Assembly: GCA_015655565.1 (NCBI GenBank)
Contig: JAATEU010000576.1
Span: 1-5,081 of the forward strand
Reading direction: 5' to 3'
DNA length: 5,081 bases
Source of the DNA: Clostridiales bacterium
Lineage (GTDB): Bacteria > Bacillota > Clostridia > Lachnospirales > Lachnospiraceae
The notes below the pieces were generated by a model. The model was not told the origin of the DNA. It made no database searches and saw only the letters and a program-made list of their open reading frames with translations. Positions 1 through 5,081 of this stretch are shown here, piece by piece. How positions within the stretch are numbered: the stretch's first letter is position 1; the number at the start of each line of letters is the position of its first letter. A program made the position numbers and the translations under genes.

Positions 1-1334
1 CGGTCCAAAGCCCTGAGTATTTCATCATCTTCTTCAAATACGTTTTTCCGGGGTGATTCCACTGTTTTTTGTGAGGCAGCTGCAGTTTCTTCCATTGCCT
101 TTTTATATTCTTTTTCTGACAGTATCTCAGAATTCACTTCCGTTTCGTGGATACGGCTTTTCTTTTTATTCCCTTTTTCCGGCTTTATGTTTTTTTTGCC
201 GGCTTTCTCACTTATATTATCCTGATTGTTGCTTCTATCACCTGTTTGTTTATTATTTATGTTATTATTGGCATTTTTAGTCTGCTTATTACTTTGAGCC
301 TTATTGTTTTGAGAATTGCTTTTCTTTGTTCCGCCGTTTTGGTTTTGGTTAGAATTTTTCTTCTTATTGCTGTTCCTGTTATTCTTTCCTTTGTTTCCGT
401 TTAGCTTTTCAGTATTAAATTCCAAAAACTCCCGCCAGTCAAACACGGCGTCTACGGATTGAATAGCCACTTCAATCATGGTATCGTCCGGTTCCCTGGT
501 TGTAAGTCCTTGCAGCCACATTCCCGGCTGACTTAAAATATTAACTATCTTAGAATTACTCTTACCTGCCAAACGGATAAATTCGTAGGACACACCAGCA
601 ATGATTGGAATTAATAAGATTCTTATCAGATAGCGCAGCCATTCCTGATCAACACGTATAAATATAAAAAACAGGATACTTACAAACATAACAATAAACA
701 TAAAACTGGTTCCGCATCTTTTATGTTGTCTTGACTGCCATTTCACATTTTCCACTGTCAGCTCAAATCCCTGCTCCAGACAGTTAATTGTTTTATGTTC
801 CGCACCATGGTACATAAACAGCCGTTTAATATCCTTCATTTGCGAAATAGCCATAACATATGAAATAAAGATCAGGATTCGGATACAGCCTTCCATTACT
901 GCCAATAAGGCATCCGATTCAATACGTTCTCCTATTAAATTGGCGGCAAATGCAGGAAGTACAATAAAGATACCCACCGCTAATATTATCGCTGCCATAA
1001 AGGTAAGACCCATAATAACACTTTCCGCTTTTCCTTTAAAAATTTTAGAAAAAGCCTTATCCATCTTCGACTGATTCACTTCCTCTTCCTCTTCAAAAAA
1101 GCTTGCGGAAAAAGATAATGTTCTTGTTCCGATTACCATGGATTCAACAAAAGCAAGCATCCCACGGAAAACCGGAAGCTTAAATATTTTATATTTCTCT
1201 GCTGCACTGGCAAAGGTATTTTTTTCTACTACGATTTCATTATTCGGTTTTCTTACAGCGACTGCATACTGATCTTTATTCTTCATCATAACGCCTTCAA
1301 TAACAGCCTGTCCGCCAATACCTGATGGTTTCAT
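1..1334 (-). CDS. DUF1385 family integral membrane protein, 3' end outside window
   Basis: An open frame of 444 codons runs from ATG at 1334 off the left edge without a stop. The family is recognised from GGQAVIEGVMMK at residues 7-18, FRGML at 56-60, HGAEHKTI at 176-183, HKRCGTSF at 204-211 and the QPGMWLQGLTTREPDD stretch from 269. Four hydrophobic segments lie near residues 105-130, 143-165, 209-228 and 233-253, so it should sit in the cytoplasmic membrane. B. subtilis YqhQ is, from memory, the same family; its biochemical function is not established to my knowledge. Known members are about 300-330 residues, and the conserved part here ends near 308. Beyond that follows an Asn/Lys/Gln-rich tail (311-373) and then a charged segment. 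GAGAGAGGA ends 10 bases before the ATG and supports this start. It follows rpmE but is separated from it by a terminator. Family call is firm; function is unknown. Confidence 0.9.
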   Translation of the reverse strand, partial: MKPSGIGGQAVIEGVMMKNKDQYAVAVRKPNNEIVVEKNTFASAAEKYKIFKLPVFRGMLAFVESMVIGTRTLSFSASFFEEEEEVNQSKMDKAFSKIFKGKAESVIMGLTFMAAIILAVGIFIVLPAFAANLIGERIESDALLAVMEGCIRILIFISYVMAISQMKDIKRLFMYHGAEHKTINCLEQGFELTVENVKWQSRQHKRCGTSFMFIVMFVSILFFIFIRVDQEWLRYLIRILLIPIIAGVSYEFIRLAGKSNSKIVNILSQPGMWLQGLTTREPDDTMIEVAIQSVDAVFDWREFLEFNTEKLNGNKGKNNRNSNKKKNSNQNQNGGTKKSNSQNNKAQSNKQTKNANNNINNKQTGDRSNNQDNISEKAGKKNIKPEKGNKKKSRIHETEVNSEILSEKEYKKAMEETAAASQKTVESPRKNVFEEDDEILRALD

Positions 1335-1398
1335 TTACCGCACATCCTCTCTCTCGTCCTGCAGCCTTTAACCGGAGGCGGCAAGCAACTAACCATAA

Positions 1399-1427
1399 AT
1401 TCCATATATATTAAGATACTTTAACAA
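1399..1427 (-). promoter_or_regulatory. weak candidate promoter for the DUF1385 gene
   Basis: On the minus strand, TTGTTA (1422-1427) and TGGAAT (1399-1404) are separated by 17 bases, each matching four of six sigma-A consensus positions. A better -10 alone, TATAAC at 1458-1463, lacks a recognisable -35. Some promoter is expected between 1335 and 1510, because a terminator closes the rpmE transcript upstream. Which element is used cannot be decided by eye. Confidence 0.3.
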
Positions 1428-1510
1428 AAACACGGCAGCCTCGTCTAAGGCATACTCGTTATATTATTAAAACAATCCAGTTCAGGGAAACCACATCTGT
1501 CCATGAATTT

Positions 1511-1549
1511 AAAAATAGGCTGAGATTATGAAACCTCAACCTGATTTTT
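1511..1549 (-). terminator. intrinsic terminator of rpmE
   Basis: The minus-strand RNA can form an 8-bp stem, AGGUUGAG with CUCAGCCU, containing one G-U pair. It has a 10-base loop and is extended by AAAAAU pairing with AUUUUU past a single bulged C. The stem ends in a run of five U. It begins 24 bases after the rpmE stop codon. On the plus strand the G-U pair becomes a C-A mismatch, so the structure favours the rpmE direction, although the A/T flanks would give partial activity both ways. Confidence 0.8.
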
Positions 1550-1573
1550 AACATTTGATATGTTACCGTCATT

Positions 1574-1783
1574 CTATTGTTCTTGACTAAGGCCATATCT
1601 ACGATTGAACTTATCAATAGCTCCACGTGCGGCAGCGGCTTTCTGCTGTCCAGTGTAAAATGAATGGCACTTAGAACAAATTTCTACGTGAATATCATTC
1701 TTGGTTGAACCGGTAACGAATTCGTTACCACAGTTACAAACAACCTTTGCCTGGAAATACTTCGGATGGATTCCCTCTTTCAT
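1574..1783 (-). CDS. rpmE: 50S ribosomal protein L31, zinc-binding type
   Basis: This 69-residue protein matches L31 along its whole length: [10 protein letters not shown] at the start, then CNCGNEF, then [10 protein letters not shown], and DKFNRRYGL near the end. L31 sits on the 50S central protuberance and bridges to the 30S subunit. Cysteines at 16, 18, 36 and 39 make this the C+ (zinc-binding) form, as opposed to the zinc-free paralogue (rpmE2/ytiA in B. subtilis) that many bacteria make under zinc limitation. The residue 46-56 stretch [11 protein letters not shown] is more alanine-rich than in Bacillus or E. coli L31, but the protein is not truncated. AAGAGGTG (1789-1796), five bases before the ATG, is a good ribosome binding site. 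The gene lies 113 bases behind rho on the same strand, has its own promoter and is closed by an intrinsic terminator, so it is probably expressed mainly alone with some readthrough from rho. Confidence 0.97.
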   Translation of the reverse strand: MKEGIHPKYFQAKVVCNCGNEFVTGSTKNDIHVEICSKCHSFYTGQQKAAAARGAIDKFNRRYGLSQEQ

Positions 1784-1858
1784 GCTTTCACCTCTTTACA
1801 AACTAACATAATTTTTCAAAATTGACATAAGTCAAACTATTATCATCGTTTAAACAGC
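1784..1858 (-). promoter_or_regulatory. rpmE 5' leader with small hairpin, possible autoregulatory site
   Basis: The predicted transcript starts near 1858 and leaves a leader of about 75 bases before the rpmE start. It contains a perfect 5-bp hairpin, UUGAC-UUAU-GUCAA (1822-1835), and the palindrome GTTTAAAC (1848-1855). L31 genes in several bacterial groups, including Firmicutes, are reported to carry structured leaders for feedback control. I cannot show by eye that this leader matches such a model, and the hairpin is AU-rich and short. Confidence 0.3.
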
Positions 1859-1864
1859 TTTTTA

Positions 1865-1893
1865 ATTATAGCATAGGTCTTAACCTATTGCAA
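1865..1893 (-). promoter_or_regulatory. sigma-A promoter of rpmE with inverted repeat in spacer
   Basis: TTGCAA (1888-1893) and a perfect TATAAT (1865-1870) are spaced by exactly 17 bases, with an extended -10 TG motif (TGC before TATAAT). The spacer is almost entirely an inverted repeat: ATAGGT (1873-1878), a 4-base centre, and ACCTAT (1883-1888). GC pairs on the outside extend it if one base is bulged. The element begins four bases after the rho stop codon. The repeat could be an operator, or a weak hairpin ending rho transcripts, though no U-run follows it. Confidence 0.75.
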
Positions 1894-1896
1894 TAC

Positions 1897-3474
1897 CTAA
1901 AACACAATTTTTGTCTTTTTGACGGTTTCAATAAATTCATTATTGGTTTTTGTTTTAAGGAACATATCTATGATTCTTTCCACCGCATCATCGGATCTCA
2001 TGCTGTTAAATGCTTTACGCATTAAAAAATTAGCTTCTAATTCAGACTGGCTTAACAACAGGTCATCCCTCCGGGTACTTGATTTGGTCAGGTCTATGGC
2101 CGGGAATATTCTCTTCTCGGATAAATTTCTGTCAAGAACCAATTCCATATTGCCGGTTCCCTTAAATTCTTCAAATACAACATCATCCATCCGGCTTCCG
2201 GTATCTACCAATGCAGTTGCAAGAATCGTTAAACTTCCGCCTTCCCGCATATTTCTTGCCGCACCAAAAAAACGTTTCGGCATATATAAAGCTGCCGGGT
2301 CCAAACCGCCGGATAAGGTTCTGCCGCTGGCTTGTACCGTTAAATTATACGCTCTTGCCAATCTTGTAATACTGTCTAACAGAATTACTACATCCTTTTT
2401 ATGTTCTACAAGCCGTTTGGCACGTTCTATTACCATTTCAGATACCCGTTTATGATTATCGGGTAATTCATCGAAAGTCGAATAGATTACTTCGACATTC
2501 TTTCCCTCTATGGATTCTTTAATATCCGTGACTTCCTCCGGACGTTCATCGATCAGCAAAATAATAAGGCTGATTCCAGGATGATTTTTTGTAATGGCCC
2601 TGGCGATCTGTTTTAACAGGGTTGTCTTACCGGCTTTAGGCTGGGAGACAATCATTCCTCTTTGTCCTTTGCCGATAGGAGAAATTAAATCAACCATACG
2701 CATGGATACATTAGCCCCAGACGTTTCTAAATGAATCCGTTCATTTGGAAATATGGGGGTTAAATCTTCAAATCTTTTACGCCGCTGCGCTTCTGACGGA
2801 TGAAATCCATTCACGCTTTTAACATACAATAGCGCGCTGAACTTTTCCCCCTGATTACGGATTCTTGTATTTCCCACTACAATATCCCCCGTCTTCAGCC
2901 CAAATCTCCTGATTTGTGCAGGCGATACATAAACATCATTTTCCCCCGGCAGATAATTATCACAACGGATAAATCCATAACCGTCCGGCATTACTTCCAA
3001 TATTCCTTCTTTCGTTTCGCCACTGTCTAATTGTTCCGTTTCGGCTGGAGAAATTATATTTCTTCTGGTATCCGTTTCCGATTGGGTTCCGGTATTTCTT
3101 CTCATATCTGTCTCCGGCTGAATTCCGGTATTTCTTTTCATATCAATATCCGATTGGGTTCCGGTATTTCTTTTCGTATCCAATTCCGGATGGGAATAAC
3201 TATTTCTTCTTTTTCCTTGTGCTGTTGAAGTTTTCTCTTCATATTTGATTCTGGCGGCCGCTTCTGTTTCGACAGTATCAGACGCTGTACCAGGGATTTT
3301 CGTTTTACCGCCTGCCTTTTGGAAATCCACCACATTTTTCTCATCTGCCGTATCCTGCATTATCAAGGCATCAATCAGCTCCTGTTTCCGTAATGCAGTT
3401 ATACTTTTAATACCTTTGTTTTTTGCCAACGCTCTAAGGTCCGCTAAGGACATTTCATTATACTGTGCTTCCAT
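1897..3474 (-). CDS. rho: transcription termination factor Rho with N-terminal insertion
   Basis: Rho is a hexameric RNA-dependent ATPase that loads on untranslated RNA and releases RNA polymerase. This 525-residue copy has the SAP-like Rho_N domain at about 5-42 and a low-complexity insertion at about 45-153. Next come the cold-shock-like RNA-binding domain at 156-225 (GYGFIR at 165-170, VYVSP at 181-185) and the ATPase core. Visible core motifs are Walker A PKAGKTT (279-285, lysine 283), catalytic-glutamate motif DERPEE (309-314), Walker B LLDSITR (365-371), FEEFKGTGN (434-442) and the arginine-finger segment STRRDD (466-471, equivalent to E. coli Arg366). Asp367, Ser368 and Arg371 correspond to E. 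coli Asp265, Ser266 and Arg269, a region tied to bicyclomycin sensitivity, and are unchanged. E. coli Rho is 419 residues, so the excess is the insertion. AAAGGAG nine bases before ATG 3474 fixes the start. Intact by every visible motif. Confidence 0.98.
   Translation of the reverse strand: MEAQYNEMSLADLRALAKNKGIKSITALRKQELIDALIMQDTADEKNVVDFQKAGGKTKIPGTASDTVETEAAARIKYEEKTSTAQGKRRNSYSHPELDTKRNTGTQSDIDMKRNTGIQPETDMRRNTGTQSETDTRRNIISPAETEQLDSGETKEGILEVMPDGYGFIRCDNYLPGENDVYVSPAQIRRFGLKTGDIVVGNTRIRNQGEKFSALLYVKSVNGFHPSEAQRRKRFEDLTPIFPNERIHLETSGANVSMRMVDLISPIGKGQRGMIVSQPKAGKTTLLKQIARAITKNHPGISLIILLIDERPEEVTDIKESIEGKNVEVIYSTFDELPDNHKRVSEMVIERAKRLVEHKKDVVILLDSITRLARAYNLTVQASGRTLSGGLDPAALYMPKRFFGAARNMREGGSLTILATALVDTGSRMDDVVFEEFKGTGNMELVLDRNLSEKRIFPAIDLTKSSTRRDDLLLSQSELEANFLMRKAFNSMRSDDAVERIIDMFLKTKTNNEFIETVKKTKIVF
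3037..3216 (-). repeat. 36-bp in-frame tandem repeat within rho
   Basis: Five consecutive 36-bp units encode Rho residues 87-146. Boundaries are 3181-3216 (degenerate first unit), 3145-3180, 3109-3144, 3073-3108 and 3037-3072 (degenerate last unit). The three central units encode variants of D-(T/M)-(K/R)-R-N-T-G-(T/I)-Q-(S/P)-(D/E)-(I/T). The outer two keep the (K/R)RN core but diverge after it. The units at 3073 and 3145 share a 24-base identical run, so the duplication is recent or homogenised. The repeat unit is a multiple of three, so copy number could change without breaking the frame. Confidence 0.9.
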
Positions 3475-3586
3475 GTAATCTTGCTCCTTTACAAGTATAA
3501 ATTTATTTTTAGTTTCAATGGGAATGGATTTCGATATGATCTAGACAGTTCTTCTGATTTATGCAACCCAAATATTATTAGTCTTT

Positions 3587-3615
3587 ATTATACACCTAAA
3601 ATTCAGGAAAAAAAA
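3587..3615 (-). promoter_or_regulatory. probable rho promoter
   Basis: A perfect TATAAT lies at 3587-3592 on the minus strand. A 17-base spacer puts the -35 at 3610-3615, which reads TTTTTT and matches consensus poorly. Upstream A/T tracts to about 3660 resemble an UP element and may compensate. A start near 3580 would give an untranslated leader of about 105 bases. B. subtilis rho is known to be autoregulated through a long leader, so a leader-based loop is possible, but I see no strong hairpin in this one. Confidence 0.55.
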
Positions 3616-3625
3616 GCTTTTTTTT
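3608..3625. repeat. 18-bp perfect palindrome AAAAAAAAGCTTTTTTTT
   Basis: Eight A, the central GC and eight T form a perfect palindrome that covers the predicted -35 of rho. It has no room for an RNA loop, so it is more likely a bent or rigid A-tract DNA element, or an UP-like element, than a terminator. Confidence 0.6.
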
Positions 3626-3662
3626 TAATTATTTTTAATTTATTTAAAACAAAATAAATGCC

Positions 3663-3718
3663 AAACCCGCAGAAACCCGGATTACAAACGAATACACCGG
3701 GAAGCTGCCGGGAAGCTT
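3663..3718. repeat. short GC-rich direct repeats upstream of DUF4364 gene
   Basis: AAACCCG occurs at 3663-3669 and 3673-3679 (10-base period). CCGGGAAGCT occurs at 3697-3706 and 3708-3717 (11-base period). The two pairs are partly complementary: CCCGG (3676-3680) can pair with either CCGGG. Helical-turn spacing on a GC-rich island inside AT-rich intergenic DNA is what a regulator binding array would look like, but no known site is recognised. Confidence 0.5.
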
Positions 3719-3767
3719 TACAAAATTTTCCTTCCTTTATTCACAGTGATGGATTGCAGTTTTATGC

Positions 3768-3796
3768 TTGATTTACCAATCCCTAAGTGATATGAT
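3768..3796 (+). promoter_or_regulatory. promoter of the DUF4364 gene
   Basis: TTGATT (3768-3773) and TATGAT (3791-3796) are 17 bases apart, and TG at 3788-3789 makes an extended -10. Predicted start is near 3803, giving a leader of about 77 bases. This is the best sigma-A promoter on the plus strand in the region. Confidence 0.7.
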
Positions 3797-3835
3797 AACT
3801 TTAGTTTTAAAAAATACCAAAGTAAGGTGGAATCC

Positions 3836-3858
3836 TCATATGACAAATAATCATATGA
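3836..3858 (+). promoter_or_regulatory. twin TCATATGA palindromes in the DUF4364 leader
   Basis: TCATATGA, itself a palindrome, occurs at 3836-3843 and 3851-3858 separated by CAAATAA. In DNA this is two dyads 15 bases apart. In RNA the copies pair as an 8-bp stem with a 7-base loop, ending four bases before the Shine-Dalgarno sequence. It lies about 33 bases downstream of the predicted transcription start, a position suited to a roadblock operator or a translational element. Confidence 0.5.
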
Positions 3859-3879
3859 TTATAGGAAAGGAGCTGCCAC

Positions 3880-4407
3880 ATGCAATCAGATACCTTTACA
3901 CTATACAAATTAATTATTTTGTTTCTATTGAACAAGGTGGATTTTCCATTAACCAATACACAAATTTCAAACTTTTTATTAGAAAAAGATTATACCAACT
4001 ATTTTAATATACAGCAATCTTTATCAGAATTAATTGAAGCTGAATTTGTGACCGTTGAAACCATTGGGCATAGTTCCCATTGCCGGATTACAGCTTCCGG
4101 AAGAGAAACCTTATCTTTTTTTGAATATAGGATATCACCCGCCATTCAATCAGATATATTAGAATATTTAAAAAAAAACAAATATTCCTTACGCGATGAA
4201 GTATCCACTCTTTCTGAATATTATGAAGCAAAGAAAGGTGAATTTGTGGTACGTCTCAGAGTTCTTGAAAAAGAGGACTCCATTATAGATCTTAATCTTG
4301 CTGTTCCCACCAAAGAGGATGCCGTAAAAATCTGCCTCAATTGGCGTTCCCAAAGCCAGCAGATTTACGCTTATGTTTTAAGTAATTTACTGAAAGAAAA
4401 CGAATAA
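3880..4407 (+). CDS. DUF4364 family protein, putative winged-helix regulator
   Basis: The 175-residue protein resembles the DUF4364 family of Clostridia, whose function I do not know. Residues 8-18 form a hydrophobic helix. Residues 24-58 look like a helix-turn-helix with a recognition helix around 43-54 (FNIQQSLSELIE), and 58-81 read like a wing (VTVE, then CRITASGRETLSFF), which together suggest a winged-helix DNA-binding fold. Residues 84-100 are an amphipathic helix. The C-terminal half (121-172) alternates strand and helix and might bind a ligand or mediate dimerisation. There is no signal peptide, membrane segment or metal motif. AGGAAAGGAG (3863-3872) is seven bases before the ATG and fixes the start; an out-of-frame ATG at 3768 has no such site. 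It diverges from rho and converges on engB, so it is a single-gene unit. DNA binding is inferred from the fold-like pattern, not shown. Confidence 0.8.
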   Translation: MQSDTFTLYKLIILFLLNKVDFPLTNTQISNFLLEKDYTNYFNIQQSLSELIEAEFVTVETIGHSSHCRITASGRETLSFFEYRISPAIQSDILEYLKKNKYSLRDEVSTLSEYYEAKKGEFVVRLRVLEKEDSIIDLNLAVPTKEDAVKICLNWRSQSQQIYAYVLSNLLKENE

Positions 4408-4431
4408 AACCAAGTTTTTGTAGGTTTATTC
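4402..4431. terminator. candidate bidirectional terminator between convergent genes
   Basis: GAAT-(A)-AAACC (4402-4411) pairs with GGTTTATTC (4423-4431): nine base pairs with one bulged A and an 11-base loop. It overlaps the DUF4364 stop codon and ends seven bases before the engB stop codon. Only two G-C pairs close the loop and neither strand has a strong U-run after the stem, so termination here would be modest. Confidence 0.35.
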
Positions 4432-4437
4432 CATTAA

Positions 4438-5081
4438 TTAATTCTCCTGAGCATGCTCCGTTTTAACCTCCCCTTCGGTTTTCGTTTCTTCTTTTTTAAC
4501 TTTTATTATCTCTTCAATACAATCCCATATTTCCTCCCTTCCCTGTTTTGACAGAGAAGAGAAAGGGATGATTTTCGTACCGGGTTTTGTATTCAAACCC
4601 ATTCGTATGGCTTTTATCTGTTTATCAATCTGACTCCGGTTGATTTTATCCAGCTTTGTAGCTATAATGACGGGATGATATCCCTGATATACAATCCACT
4701 CATACATATTCCGGTCATTCTCGGAAGGATCATGACGTATGTCTATTAATAGAAAGATAATTTTTAACTGCTGTGAGGTTCTCAGATATCTTTCTGTCAT
4801 TTTGCCCCATTTTTCCTTTAATGCTTCCGATACCTTCGCATAACCGTAACCGGGAAGATCAACAAAGTACAGCTCATCATTTATATTATAAAAATTAATC
4901 GTTTGTGTTTTACCCGGCTGTGCCGAAGTCCTGGCATATGCTTTACGGTTCATCAGTGCATTGATCAAGGATGATTTTCCTACATTGGACTTTCCTGAAA
5001 ATGCTATTTCAGACTTATCATTTATCGGTAAAATACTGGTTATTCCACATACTGTTTCCAAATTAACACTTTTTACATGCA
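4438..5081 (-). CDS. engB: ribosome biogenesis GTP-binding protein EngB/YsxC, start codon cut at edge
   Basis: EngB (YsxC/YihA) is an essential TRAFAC GTPase that assists late assembly of the 50S subunit. Counting from a start at 5082, G1 is GKSNVGKSS (30-38), G2 lies in PGKTQTINF (56-64), G3 is DLPG (75-78) followed by YGYAKV, G4 is TKLDK (142-146) and G5 is FSSLS (174-178). All are intact. A TTG at 5059-5061 could start a 207-residue form, but the frame continues upstream as HVKSVNLETVCGITS, typical of full-length EngB in this group, and reaches the edge at a codon ending in TG (5080-5081). The true start is therefore almost certainly that ATG (or GTG/TTG), one base outside, giving 214 residues. 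The final 20 residues are a charged Lys/Glu-rich tail beyond the usual end. engB commonly follows lon, expected to the right. Confidence 0.96.
   Translation of the reverse strand, partial: HVKSVNLETVCGITSILPINDKSEIAFSGKSNVGKSSLINALMNRKAYARTSAQPGKTQTINFYNINDELYFVDLPGYGYAKVSEALKEKWGKMTERYLRTSQQLKIIFLLIDIRHDPSENDRNMYEWIVYQGYHPVIIATKLDKINRSQIDKQIKAIRMGLNTKPGTKIIPFSSLSKQGREEIWDCIEEIIKVKKEETKTEGEVKTEHAQEN

Larger units (their letters stand above)
3475..3879. other. divergent intergenic region between rho and the DUF4364 gene
   Basis: These 405 bases hold no credible gene; the only open frame starting here (3768) is an out-of-frame overlap of the DUF4364 gene. Contents in order are the rho ribosome binding site (3484-3490) and rho leader, the rho -10 (3587-3592), an A8GCT8 palindrome and AT-rich tract (3608-3660), a GC-rich patch of direct repeats (3663-3718), the DUF4364 promoter (3768-3796), twin palindromes (3836-3858) and the ribosome binding site (3863-3872). 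Since both genes leave this region, it should be purely regulatory. Confidence 0.8.

Noticed and set aside
53..404. Two plus-strand open frames rich in Phe, Leu and Tyr that look like small membrane proteins
   Set aside because: They lie antisense to the Asn/Lys-rich tail of the DUF1385 gene; the hydrophobic composition is the mirror of AAT/AAC/AAA codons, and no ribosome binding site precedes them.
1919..2455. 178-codon plus-strand open frame
   Set aside because: It is fully antisense to the conserved ATPase core of rho, which explains the sequence completely.
3037..3216. CRISPR-like appearance of regularly repeated 36-bp units
   Set aside because: The units are contiguous without unique spacers, are in frame, and encode a protein repeat within rho.
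3031..3228. Plus-strand open frame with a repeated GSGIS pattern
   Set aside because: The repetition is the antisense reading of the 36-bp rho tandem repeat, not an independent repeat protein.
3138..3344. 68-codon minus-strand open frame in another frame of rho
   Set aside because: It overlaps the low-complexity insertion of rho, where stop codons are scarce in other frames; rho itself is continuous, so this is not a frameshift remnant.
3608..3626. Terminator reading of the A8GCT9 stretch
   Set aside because: There is no loop-sized gap or GC stem, and no gene ends here: both neighbours are transcribed away from it.
3768..4007. Plus-strand open frame starting at 3768
   Set aside because: It overlaps the DUF4364 gene out of frame, its start lies inside the predicted -35 element, and it has no ribosome binding site or family resemblance.

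Overview
The window is AT-rich housekeeping chromosome from a low-GC Gram-positive anaerobe. It most resembles Clostridia of the Lachnospiraceae type. The reasons are the DUF4364 protein (a family I know mainly from Clostridia), the four-cysteine L31, the LETVCGITS start of EngB, and strong AAGGAG-type ribosome binding sites. The assignment comes from recognition of protein sequence, not from a search.

Layout, left to right. Positions 1-1334 (minus) hold the first 444 codons of a DUF1385 membrane protein that runs off the left edge and carries an unusual Asn/Lys-rich tail. Positions 1335-1573 are intergenic and contain a good intrinsic terminator for rpmE. Positions 1574-1783 (minus) are rpmE (ribosomal protein L31), with its own extended -10 promoter just behind rho. 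Positions 1897-3474 (minus) are rho, the transcription termination factor, with a roughly 100-residue insertion that contains 12-residue tandem repeats. Positions 3475-3879 are a 405-base divergent intergenic region with the rho promoter, a GC-rich patch of short direct repeats, and the promoter of the next gene. Positions 3880-4407 (plus) are a DUF4364 winged-helix-like protein. Positions 4438-5081 (minus) are engB/ysxC, the ribosome-assembly GTPase, whose real start codon is cut by one base at the right edge.

The rho - rpmE - DUF1385 series, all on the minus strand, is a familiar Clostridia/Bacilli arrangement, usually followed by prmC and prfA, which I would expect left of the window. engB commonly follows lon, which I would expect right of it. 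The theme is transcription termination, ribosome composition and ribosome assembly. DUF4364 is the only plus-strand gene: it diverges from rho and converges on engB.

I found no mobile element, CRISPR array, tRNA or rRNA, and no convincing new multi-gene system. The points worth a second look are the repeat-bearing Rho insertion, the Asn-rich DUF1385 tail, an inverted repeat inside the rpmE promoter, and paired palindromes or repeats in the rho/DUF4364 intergenic region.
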